A stretch of 64,000 bases of DNA from Aristolochia californica. Lineage: Eukaryota; Streptophyta; Magnoliopsida; Piperales; Aristolochiaceae. The first letter of the stretch is position 1; each line of letters starts with the position of its first letter. Positions 51,281-62,527 of this stretch are shown piece by piece. Under the pieces are notes generated by a model. It saw nothing but the letters and a program-made list of their open reading frames with translations. It ran no database searches and was not told the origin of the DNA. The stretch is taken from NCBI GenBank assembly GCA_029961685.1, contig JARWKL010000006.1, forward strand, positions 13,460,748 through 13,524,747. The letters are read 5' to 3'. The translations under genes were made by a program, and so were the position numbers.

Positions 51281-52740
51281 GTGGGTTGTTTGGTAAATAT
51301 CCCACCGCTCGTTAACTTTAGAATTTAATTTTTTCTACTACTTGAAATTTTTGGATCATTAGGTCATTTCCATCTTCAACATGTTTTGGGCATGCATATC
51401 CACCACATTTAAAATATGTTAGGACTAAATAGAAATCTCTTTCTTATAAAATTCTACCATGCTATTAGGGGTTGTACTAGTGGAATTTCCCAAACATGGA
51501 TAACAAAACATTGGTGTTCCTTTTGAGTGCTTGAAATAATTTTCTTCACATAAATTTATTATATGTTTCTATTTTTTGCATACATAAACTCTAAATTTTC
51601 ATTTTGTTGTGATCTATTTGCCTTATCTTTTTGTTTACGACAAAAATGGGAGAGTGAAAACTCAAGTTTAGATTTGAAAAAAATTGAACATCCAAAATAG
51701 AAATGCACAAATGCTGGGAGAGATAATTCTAAAAAGTATATGTGATTTTTAAGGATAGTAAACTTTTTTTAGTTTTTTATATATTAGGTTTTGCAATCAT
51801 CGGAAAAGGGGGGGCGAGGAAATTTTAACTGGGTGTTGACTCCGAAAGCATAAGTCATTTCTAAAAAAAATTCTAGCCATTACACATGATTAATCGTCCA
51901 AAACATATTCAATTATCTATGATTGTTAAATCCACTTTTTAAAAAATATTTAAAAAATTGGGTTTTTGGCTATGGTAAATATCCCACCGCTCGTTAACTT
52001 TAGAATTTAATTTTTTCTAAAACTTGAAATTTTTGGATCATTAGGTCATTTGCGTCTTCTACATGTTTTGGGCATGCATATCCACCACATTTAAAATATG
52101 TTAGTACTAAATAGAAATCTCTTTCTTATAAAATTCCACCATGCAATTAGGGGTTGTACTAGTGGAATTTCCCAAACATGGATAACAAAACTTTGGTGTT
52201 CCTTTTTAGTGTGTGAAATAATTTTCTTCACTTAAATTTAATATAGTTTTCAATTTTTTGCGTACATAAACTCTAAAATTTTCATTTTGTTGTGATCTAT
52301 TTGGCTTATCTTTTTGTTTACGACAAAAAAGGTAGAGTGAAAACTCAAGTTTAGATTTGAAAAAAAATTGAACAACCAAAATGGAAATGCACAAATGCTG
52401 GGAGATATAATTCCAAAAAGCATCTATGATTTTTAAGGATAGTAAATTTTTTTAGATTTTTATATATTAGGTTTTGCAATCATCGAAAAAGGGGGGCGAG
52501 GAATTTTTAACTGAGTGTCGACTCCGGAAGCATAAGTCATTTCTAACAAAAATTATAGCCGTTACACAAGATTAATCGACCAAAACATATTCGATCATCT
52601 ATGATTGTTAGGTCCACTTTTTTTAAAAGAGGCAAAAATTGGGTTGTTGGCTATGGTAAATATCCCACCGCTTGTTAACTTTAGAATTTAATTTTTTCTA
52701 CAACTTGAAATTTTTAGATCATTACGTCATTTGCATCTTC
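51281..52740 (+). repeat. local tandem copies of one satellite variant
   Basis: Landmarks 51475 and 52157. 'ccaccgctcgttaacttta' occurs near 51300 and 51985, with 'ccaccgcttgttaacttta' near 52665. 'aagcataagt' occurs near 51170, 51848 and 52529, and 'gattaat(a/c)g(a/t)cc' recurs in each. This is a recent monomer-by-monomer duplication, period about 680 bp. It ends at a deletion near 52740, where 'gcatcttc' joins 'aaattaggggttg'. Confidence 0.8.
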
Positions 52741-53086
52741 AAATTAGGGGTTGTACAAGTGGAATTTCCCAAACATGGATAACAAAACTTTGGTGTTCAT
52801 TTTTAGTGCGTGAAATAATTTTCTTCTCTTACATTTATTATAGATTTCAATTTTTTGCATACATAAAATCTAAAATTTTCATTTTTTTGTGATCTATTTG
52901 CCTTGTCTTTTTGTTTACAAGAAAAAAGGGAGAGTGAAAACTCAAGATTGGATTTGAAAAAAATTGAACATCCAAAATTTAAATGCGCAAATGCTTAGAG
53001 AGATAATTCCAAAAAGTATCAATGATATTTAAGGATTGTAAACTCTTTTAGTTTTTTATATATTATATTTTGCAATCATAGAAAAA

Positions 53087-53099
53087 GGGGGGGGGGGGG
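53087..53099 (+). repeat. G-tract, 13 G
   Basis: Run of 13 G followed by 'tgtgagtcattttt'. Confidence 0.85.
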
Positions 53100-54319
53100 T
53101 GTGAGTCATTTTTAACTAAGTGTTGATTCCCAAACCATAAATCATTTTTAAAAAAAATTGTAGCCGTTACACATCATTAATCGATCTATGTGCGTTAGGT
53201 CTGTTTTTTGTAAAATAGGCAAAAAGTGGGTTGTTTGGCTCTGGTAAATATCCCATCGGACGCTAACTTGAGAATTTAATTTTTTCTACTCCTTGAAATT
53301 TTTGGATCATTAGGTCATTTGCATCTTAAACATGTTTCAAGTATGCATATCCACATTTAAAACATGCTAGGATCTATTAGAAATCTTTCTTATAAAATTC
53401 CACCAAGCTATTAGGGGTTGTACAAGTGGAATTTCCCAAACATGGATAACAAAACTTTGGTGTTCAATTTTAGTGTGAAATAATTTTCTTCACTCAAATT
53501 TATTATAGTTTTATATTTTTTGCATACATAAACTCTTAAATTTTCATTTTTTTGTGATCTATTTGCCTTATCTTTTTGTTTACGAGAAAAATGGGAAAGC
53601 GAAAACTCTACTTAGGATTTGAAAAAAAATTGAACATCCAAAATGGAAATGCACAAATGCTGAGAGAGATAATTCCAAAAAGTTTCTGTGATTTTTAAGG
53701 ATTGTAAACTATTTTAGTTTTTTATATATTAGGTTTTGCAATCATCGAAAAAGAGTGGGCGATGCATTTTTAATTGAGTGTTGACTCCCAAACCATAAGT
53801 CATTTCTAACAAAAATTATAGTTGTTGCCCATCATTAATCGATCAAAAAATTTATGATGATCTATGATTGTTAGGTCTCCTTTTTGTAAAATAGGCAAAA
53901 GGTTGGTTGTATGGGTCTGGTAAATATCCCACTGCAGATTAGCTTAAGAGTTTAATTTTTTCAACTTCTGAAAATTTTCAGATCATTAGGTCATTTGCAT
54001 CTTCAACATGTTTCAGGCATGCATATCCACATTTAAAACATGTTAGGATCAATTAAAAACTTCTTTCATATAAAATTCCACCATGCTATTAGGGGTTGTA
54101 CTAGTGTAATTTCCCAAACATAGATAACAAAACTTTGGTGTTCATTTTGAGTGCGTGAAATAATTTTCTTCACTTAGATATATTATCGTTTTCAATTTTT
54201 TGCGTACATAAACTCTAAAATTTTGACTTTGTTGTGGTCTATTTGCCTTATCTTTTTGTTAATGAGAAAAATGGGAGAGTGAAAACTCAAGTTTGAATTT
54301 GAAAAAAAATTGAACATCC

Positions 54320-55990
54320 AAAATGGAAACGCAAAAATGCTGAGAGGGATAATTCCAAATAGTATTTGTGATTTTTTAGGATTGCAAACTCATTTAGTTA
54401 TTTTTATATTAGGTTTTGTAATCATCAGAAAAGGGGGGGCGAGGCATTTTTAAGTGAGTGTTGCCACGCAAACCATAAGTAATTTCTAAAAAAAATTATA
54501 GCTGTTACACTTCATTAATCGATCAAAACATTTATGATGATATATGATTGTTAGGTCCACTTTTTTAAAAATAGGTAAAAAATGGGTTGTCTGGCTTTGG
54601 TAAATATCCAACCGCACGTTTACTTGAGAATTAAAAATTTTTTACTCCTTGAAATTTTTGGATCATTAGATCATTTGCATCTTTAACATGTTTTAGGCAT
54701 GCAAATCCACATTTAAAACATGTTAGGATCAATTAGAAATCTCTTATAAAATTCCACCAAGTTATTAGGGGTTGTACCAGTAGAATTTCCCAAACATGGA
54801 TAACAAAACTTTGGTGTTGATTTTAAGTGCATGAAATAATTTTGTTCACTTAGATTTCAATTTTGTGAGTACATAAAGTATAAAATTTTCATTTTTTGTG
54901 ATATGTTTGCGTTATCTTTTTGTTTACCAGAAAAACGGGGGAGTGAAAACTCAAGTTTGGATTTGAAAAAAATTGAACATCCAAAATGGAAACGTACAAA
55001 TGTGGAGAGATATAATTGCAAAAAGTATTTGTAATTTTTAAGGATTGTAAACTCTTTTAGTTATTTATATATTAGGTTTGGCAATCATCAGAAAAGGGGG
55101 GGCGAGGCATTTTTAACTGAGTGTTGTCTCCCAAACCACAAGTCAGTTCTGACAAAAATTAAAGTCATTACACTTCATTAATCTATCAAAACATTTACGA
55201 TAATCTATGTTTGTTTGGTCCTCTTTATGTAAAATAGGGAAAAAGTCTGTTGTTTGGCTTTGGTAAATATTCCACCGCTCTTTAATTTGAGAATTTAATT
55301 TTTTCTACTCCTTAAATTTTTATGACCATTATTCATTTGCATCTTCAACATGTTTCATGCATGCATATCAGCATTTAAAACATGTTAGGATCAATTATCA
55401 GTCTCTTTCTTAAAAAATTCCACCAAGCTATTAGGGTTGTACTAGTGGAATTTCCCAAACATGGATAACAAAACTTTGGTGTTCATTTTTAATGCGTGAA
55501 ATAATTTTCTTCCCTGACATTTAACATAGTTTTAAATTTTTGAACGCATAAAATCTAAAATTTTAAAACTATGTTAAATGTCAGGGAAGAAATCTATTTG
55601 CCTTATCCTTTTGGTTTACGAGAAAAATGGGAGTGTGAAAACTCAAGTTTGGATTTGAAAAAAAATTCAACATCCAAAATGGAAACGCACAAATGCTGAG
55701 AGAGATAATTCAAAAAAGTATATGTGATTTTTAAGGATTGTAAGCTCTTTTAGTTATTTATATAATAGGTTTTGCAATCTTGAGAGAAAGGGGGGTGAGG
55801 CATTTTTAACTGAGTGTTGAATCCCAAACCATAAGTCATTTCTAAAAAAAATTATAGACGTTACACATCATTAATCGATCAAATCATTTACGATGATCTA
55901 TGATTGTTAGGTCCTCTTTTTGTAAAATAGGCAAAAAGTAGGCTGTTTGGCTCTGGTAAATATCGCACCATATGTTAACTTGAGAATTTA
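54320..55990 (+). repeat. copied block of about 2.5 monomers, copy 1
   Basis: Matches 60350-62025 at an offset of about 6.04-6.05 kb (nine monomer lengths). Shared private variants: 'ggaaacgcaaaaatg', 'gtgttgccacgcaaacca', 'gttgtctcccaaaccacaag', 'tttggtcctctttatg', 'cttccctgacattta' and 'cgcacca(t/c)atgttaac'. A private inverted insertion at 55562-55592 is absent from the partner. Confidence 0.85.
55506..55592. repeat. perfect 31-bp inverted repeat (templated inversion)
   Basis: Left arm 55506-55536, containing 'cttccctgacattta', and right arm 55562-55592, containing 'taaatgtcagggaag', are exact reverse complements with a 25-nt loop. The right arm replaces the normal monomer stretch 'cattttgttgtg' before 'atctatttgcc'. 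The partner block near 61557-61630 has the left-arm sequence but the ordinary monomer to its right, so the right arm is a new inverted copy of the left. This is the signature of replication template switching. Confidence 0.95.
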
Positions 55991-56057
55991 ATTTTTTCTA
56001 CTCCATGAAATTTTTGGATCATTAGGTCATTTGCATTTTCAACATGTTTCAGGCATT

Positions 56058-57020
56058 CATATCCACACTTAATACATGTTAGGATCAATTAGAAATCTCT
56101 TGCTTATAAAATCCCACCAAGCTTATAGGGGTCGTACTAGCGGAATTTCCATAACATGGATAACAAAACTTTGGTGTTCATTTTTAGTGCGTGAAATAAT
56201 TTTATTTACTTAGTTTTCAATTTTTTTCATACATAAATTTTCATTTTGTTGTGATCTATTTGCCTTATCTTTTTGTTTACGAGAAAAATAGGAGAGTGAA
56301 AACTCTAGTAAAAAATGACCATCAAAAATGAAAATGTACAAATACTGAGAGAGATAATTCCAAAAAGTATCAGTGATTTTTAAGGATTGTAAACTCTTTT
56401 AGTTTTTTATATATTAGCTTTTGCAATAATCGGAAAAGGGTCGGGGCGAGGTATTTTTAACTTAGTTTTGACTCCCTAACCATATGTCATTTCTAACAAA
56501 AATTATACCTGTTACTCATCATTAATAGATCAAAACATTTATGATGATCTATGATTGTTAGGTCCATTTTTTTTAAAATAAGCAAAAAGTGGGTTGTTTG
56601 GCTCTGGTAAATATCCCACCACATGTTAACTTGAGAATTTAAGTTTTTCTACCCCTTGATTGTTTTTTATCATTAAGTCATTTGCATCTTCAACATGTTT
56701 CAAGCATCCATATCCACATTTAAGACATGTTAGGATCAATTAGAAATCTCTTTTTTATAAAATTCCACTAAGTTAATAGGGGTTGTACTTGTGGAATTTC
56801 TGAAACTTGGATAACAAAACTTTGGTGTTCATTTTTAGTGAGTGAAATAACTTTCTTCACTTAGTTTTCAATTTTTTGCATTCATAAACTCTAAAATTTA
56901 CATTTTGTTGTGATCTTTTTGCCTTATCTTTTTATTTACGAGAAAAGAGGGTGAGAGGAAACTCAAGTTTGGATTTGAAACAAATTTGAATATCCAAAAT
57001 GGAAATGCACAAATGTAGAG
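56058..57020 (+). repeat. recently copied satellite block, copy 2
   Basis: Partner of 46240-47210. The main difference is a 12-bp loss after 'aaactctagta' (about 56310) and scattered substitutions. Similarity falls off after the 'gagagagataattcc' block, where this copy has 'tatttttgatttttaagg'. Confidence 0.9.
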
Positions 57021-57116
57021 AGAGATAATTCCAAAAAGTATTTTTGATTTTTAAGGATTATAAACTCTTATAGTTTTTTACATATTATGTTTTGCAATCA
57101 TCGGCAAAAGGGGAGC

Positions 57117-57131
57117 GGGGGGGGGGAGGGG
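57117..57131 (+). repeat. G-rich tract
   Basis: Ten G, then 'aggggcaaggc', preceded by 'ggggagc'. Its near-identical partner block at 47.3 kb has only 'aagagggggaagg', so the tract grew after copying or lies just past the copied edge. Confidence 0.8.
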
Positions 57132-59609
57132 CAAGGCATATTTAATTGAGTGTTGACTCCCAAACCTTAAGTAATTTCTAACAAAAATTATAGTCGTTAC
57201 ATATCATTAATTGATAATAAAATTTACGTTGATCTATGATTTTTATGTCCGTTTTTTCGTAAAAAAGGCAAAAAGTGGGTTGTTTGGCTTTGGTAAATAT
57301 CCCATTGCACGTTTACTTGAGAATTTAATTTTTTCTACTCCCTAAAATTTTTGAATTATTAGGTCATTTGCAACTTCAACATGTTTCAGGCATGCACATC
57401 CACATTTAAAATTTTTAGGATCAATTGGACATCTCTTTCTTATAAAATTCCACGAAGTTATTAGGGATTGTACTTGTGGAATTTCCCAAACATGGATAAC
57501 AAAACTTTGGAGTTCATTTTTAGTGCATGAAATAATTCCTTCACTTACCTTTATGATAGTTTTCAATTTTTTGCATACATAAACTCTAAAATTTTCATTT
57601 CGTTGTGATCTATTTGCCTCATCTTTTTGTTTAGGAGAAAAATGGGAGAGTGAAAGCTCAAGTTTGGATTTGAAAAAAAATTGAACACCCAAATTGGAAT
57701 TGTACAAATACTGAGAGAGATAATTCTAAAAAGTAACAGTGATTTTTAAGGATTGTAAACTGTTTTAGTTTTTTATATATTAGGTTTTGCAATCATCGGA
57801 AAAGGGGGGGCCAGGCATTTTTAACTGAGTGTTGACTCCCAAACCATAAGTCATTTCTACCAAAAATTATAGCTGTTACACCTCATTAATAGATCAAAAC
57901 ATTTATGGTGATCTATGGTTGTTAGGACCACTTTTTATAAAAAAAAAAGTAAAAAGTGGGTTGTTTATCCCACTGCACATTAACTTGAGAATTTAATTTT
58001 TTCTTCTGCTTGAAATTTTTGGATCAATAGGTCATTTGCAACTTCAACATGTTTTAGGCATGCATATCCACATTTATAACATGTTAGGATCAATTAGAAA
58101 TCTCTTTCTTATAAAATTCCACAAAGCTATTAGGGGTTGTACTAGTGGAATTTCCCAAAAATGGATAAAAAAACTTTAGTGTGCATTTCCAGTGCGTGAA
58201 AAACTTAGTTTTCAATTTTTTGCATACATAAACTCTAAAATTTTTATTTTGTTGTGATCTATTTGCCTTATGTTTTTGTTTGCGAGAAAAATAGGAGAGT
58301 GAAAACTCAAGTTTGGATTAGAAAAAAAAATTGAACATCCAGAATGGAAACGCACAAATGCTGAGAGTGATAATTCCAAAAAGTATTTGGGATTTTAAGG
58401 ATTTTAAACTCTTTTTGTTTTTTATATATTAGGTTCTGCAATCATCAAAAAAGGGGGGGCGAGGCATTTTTAATTGAGTGTTGACTTTCAAAGCATGAGT
58501 CATTTCTAAGAAAACCTATAGCCATTACAGCTCATTAATCGATCAAAACATTTACGATGATCTATGATTGTTAGGTCCATTTTTTTAAAATAGGCAAAAA
58601 GTGGGTTGTTTGGCTCTGTTAAATATCCCACCGCACGTTGACTTGAGAATTAAACTTTTTCTACACCTTGAAAATTTTGGATAATTATGTCATTTGCAAC
58701 TTCAACATGTTTCAGGCATGCATATCATCATTTAAAACATGTTAGGATCAATTAGAAATCTTTTTCTTATAAAATTACACCAAGCTATTAGGGGATGTAC
58801 TAGTGGAATTTCGCAAACATGGATAACAAAATTTTAAAGTTCATTTTTAGTGCATGATATAATTTTCTTCACTGACATTTATTATAGTTTTCAATTGTTT
58901 CCATACATAAACTCTAAAATTTTCATTTTCTTGTGATATATTTGCCTTGCCTTTTTGTTTATGAGAAAAATGGGAGAGTCAAAACTCAAGTTTGGATTTG
59001 GAAAAAATTGGACATCCAAAATGGAATTGTACAAATACAGAGAGAGATAATTCCAAAATGTGTCAGTCATTCTTACGGATTCTAAACTCTTTTAGTTTTT
59101 TATATATTAGGTTTACAATCAACGAAAAAGGCAGAGTGAGGAATTTTTAACTACGTGTTGACTCCCTAGCCATAAGTCATTTCTAACAAAAATTATAGCC
59201 ATTACACAATTTTTTGTAAAATAGGTAAAACGTAGGTTGCTTGGCTCTGGTAAATATCCCACCGCACGTTAACTTGAGAATTTATTTTTTTCTACTACTT
59301 GAAATTTTTGAATCATTAGGTCATTTGCATCTTCATCATGGTTCAGGCATGCATATCTACATTTAAAACAAGTTAGGATCAATTAGAAATCTCTTTCTTA
59401 TAAAATTCCACCAAGCTATTGGAGGTTGTACTTATGGAATTTCGCTAACAAGGATAACAAAACTTTGGCGTTCATTTTTAGTGAGTGAAATAATTTTCTT
59501 CACTTAGTTTTCAATTTTTTGCATACATAAACTCTAAAAGTTTCATTTTGTTGTGATCTATTTGCCTTCTCTTTTTGTTTACGAGAAAAATGGGAGAGTG
59601 AAAACTCAA

Positions 59610-59755
59610 GTTTAGATTTAAAAAAAAAAATTGAACATCCAAAATAAAATACACAAATACTGAGAAAGATAATTCCAAATAGTATCTATGATTTTCTAGG
59701 TTTGTAAACTCTTTTAGTTTTTTAAATATTAGGTTTTGTAATCATTGGAAGGAGG

Positions 59756-59790
<35 letters not shown>

Positions 59791-60100
59791 GGGGAGGGGG
59801 GGGCATTTTTAACTGAGTGTTGACTTGCAAACCATAAGTCATTTGTAAAAACAATTATAGCCGTTACACATCTTTAATCGATCAAAACATAAACGATGAT
59901 ATATGATTGTTAGGTCTACTTTTTGTAAAATAGGCAAAAAGAGGGTTGTCTAGCTCTAGTCAATATCCAACCGCACGTTTACTTGAGAATTTAATTTTTT
60001 CTACTCCTTGAAATTTTTGGATTATTAGGTCATTTGCATCTTCAACATGATTCAGGCATGCATATCCACATTTAAAACATGTTAGGATCAATTAGAAATA
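59610..60100 (+). repeat. copied sub-block, partner near 62.35 kb
   Basis: Shares with 62350-62850 (offset about 2.74 kb, four monomers) 'ccaaaataaaa', 'actgagaaagataattccaa' followed by 'atag', 'ttttgtaatcattgga' and 'aatatccaaccgcacgttta'. Both carry very long G-tracts. Confidence 0.75.
59759..59803 (+). repeat. G-tract expansion, 30 G plus further runs
   Basis: Run of 30 G (59759-59788), then 'ttggggagggggggg' to 59803. Confidence 0.9.
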
Positions 60101-60349
60101 TCTTTCTTATAAAATTCAACCAATCTATTAGGGATTGTACTATTGGAATTTCCCAAACATGGATAACAAAACTTTGGTGTTGATTTTTAGTGCGTGAAAT
60201 AATTTTCTTCACTTAGTTTTCAATTTTTTGATACATAAACTCTAAAATTTTTATTTTGTTGTGATCTATTTGCCTTATCTTTTTGTTTATCAGAAAAATA
60301 GAAGAGTGAAAACTCAAGTTTGGATTTGAAGAAAAATTGAACATCCAAA

Positions 60350-62025
60350 ATGGAAACGCAAAAATGCTGAGAGAGATAATTCAAAATAGTATGTTTGATT
60401 TTTAAGGATTTTAACTTCTTTTAGTTATTTATATATCAGGTTTTGTAATCTTCAGAAAAGGGGAGGGGGGGGGGCGGGGGGGGGGAAGGCGTTTTTAAGT
60501 GAGTGTTGCCACGCAAACCATATGTAATTTCTAAAAAAAATTATAGCCGTTACACATCATTAATCGATCAAAATATTTACGATGTATATGATTGTTAGGT
60601 CCGCGTTTTTTAAAATAGGTAAAAAATGGGTTGCCTGGCTCTGGTAAATATCCAACCGCACGTTTACTTGAGAATTAAAATTTTTCTACTCCTTGAAATT
60701 TTTGGATCATTAGGTCATTTACTGCTTTAACATGTTTCAGGCATGCATATCGACATTTAAAACATGTTAGGATCAATTAGAAATCTCTACTCTTATAAAA
60801 TTCCACCAAGCTATTAGGGGTTGTACTAGTGGAATTTCCCAAACATGGATAACAAAACTTTGGTGTTGATTTTAAGTGCATGAAATAATTTTCTTCATTT
60901 AGATTTCAATTTTCTGCGTACATAAAGTGTAAAATTTTCATTTTTTGTGATCTGTTTGCCCTATCTTTTTGTTTACTAGAAAAATGGGGAAGTGAAACTC
61001 AAGTTTGGATTTGAAAAAAAATTGAACATCCAAAATGGAAACGGACAAATGTGGAGAGAGATAATTCCAAAAAGTATTTGTAATTTTTAAGGATTGTAAA
61101 CTCTTTTAGTTATTTATATATTAGGTTTGGCAATCATCAGAAAAGGGGGGGCGAGGCATTTTTAACTGAGTGTTGTCTCCCAAACCACAAGTCAGTTCTA
61201 ACAAAAATTAAAGTCGTTACACATCATTAATCTATCAAAACATTTACGATAATCTATGTTTGTTTGGTCCTCTTTATGTAAAATAGGGAAAAAGTCTGTT
61301 GTTTGGCTTGTGTAAATATTCCACTGCTCATTAATTTGAGAATTTAATTTTTTCTACTCCTTGAAATTTTTGGACCATTATTCATTTGCATCTTCAACAT
61401 GTTTCATGCATGTATATCCACGTTTAAAACATGTTAGGATCAATTATAAATCTCTTTCTTAAAAAATTCCACCAAGCTATTAGGGGTTGTACTAGTGGAA
61501 TTTTCCAAACATAGGTAACAAAATTTTGGTGTTCATTTTAAGTGCGTGAAATAATTTTCTTCCCTGACATTTAATATAGTTTTGAAATTTTTGCACGCAT
61601 AAAATCTAAAATTTTAATTTTTTTTGTGATCTATTTGCCTTATCCTTTTGTTTACGAGAAAAATGGGATAGTGAAAACTCAAGTTTGGATTTGAAAAAAA
61701 ATTCATTATCCAAAATGGAAACGCAAAAATGCTAAGAGAGATAATTCAAAAAAGTATCTGTGATTTTTAAGGATTGTAAACTCTTTTAGTTATTTATATA
61801 ATAGGTTTTGCAGTCTTCAGAGAAAGGGGGGTGAGGCATTTTTAACTGAGTGTTGAATCCCAACCCATAAGTCATTTTTACCAAAAATTATAGCCGGTAC
61901 ACATCATTAATTGATCAAATCATTTACAATGATCTATGATTGTTAGGTCCACTTTTTGTAAAATAGGCAAAAAGTAGGGTGTTTGGCACTGGTAAATATC
62001 GCACCACATGTTAACATGAGAATTA
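60350..62025 (+). repeat. copied block of about 2.5 monomers, copy 2
   Basis: Partner of 54320-55990. It keeps the unswitched sequence at the position of the 55.5-kb inverted repeat, 'aaaattttaattttttttg' (about 61608-61627), which makes it the ancestral state for that event. Confidence 0.85.
60460..60485 (+). repeat. G-rich tract interrupted by A and C
   Basis: G-runs of 4, 10 and 10 separated by one A and one C at the standard position. The copied partner at 54.43 kb has only seven G. Confidence 0.85.
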
Positions 62026-62491
62026 AATTTTTTCTACTCCCATAAATTTTTGGATCATTTGGTCATTTGTATCTTCAACATGTTTCAGCCATGCATATCC
62101 TCATTTAAAACATGTTAGGATATATTAGAAATCTCTTTCTTATCAAATTCAACCAAACTATTAGGGGTTGTACTAGACGAATTTCCCAAACTTGGATAAC
62201 AAAACTTTGGTGTTGATTTTTATTGCGTTAAATAATTTTCTTCACTTATTTTTCTATTTTTTACATACATAAACTCTAAAATTTTCATTTTTGTGATCTA
62301 TTTGCCGTATAATTTTGTTTACGAGAAAAATGGGAGAGTGAAAACTCAAGTTTGGATTTAAAAAAAAATTGAACATCCAAAATAAAATGCACAAATACTG
62401 AGAAAGATAATTCCAAATAGTATCTGTGATATTTTAGGTTTGTAAACTCTTTTAGTTTTTTATATATTAGGTTTTGTAATCATTGGAAAAA

Positions 62492-62494
<3 letters not shown>

Positions 62495-62526
<32 letters not shown>
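62495..62526 (+). repeat. G-tract expansion, 32 G
   Basis: Run of 32 G after 'ggaaaaagga'. It belongs to the copied sub-block shared with 59.6-60.1 kb, whose tract is 30 G. Confidence 0.9.
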
Positions 62527-62527
<1 letters not shown>

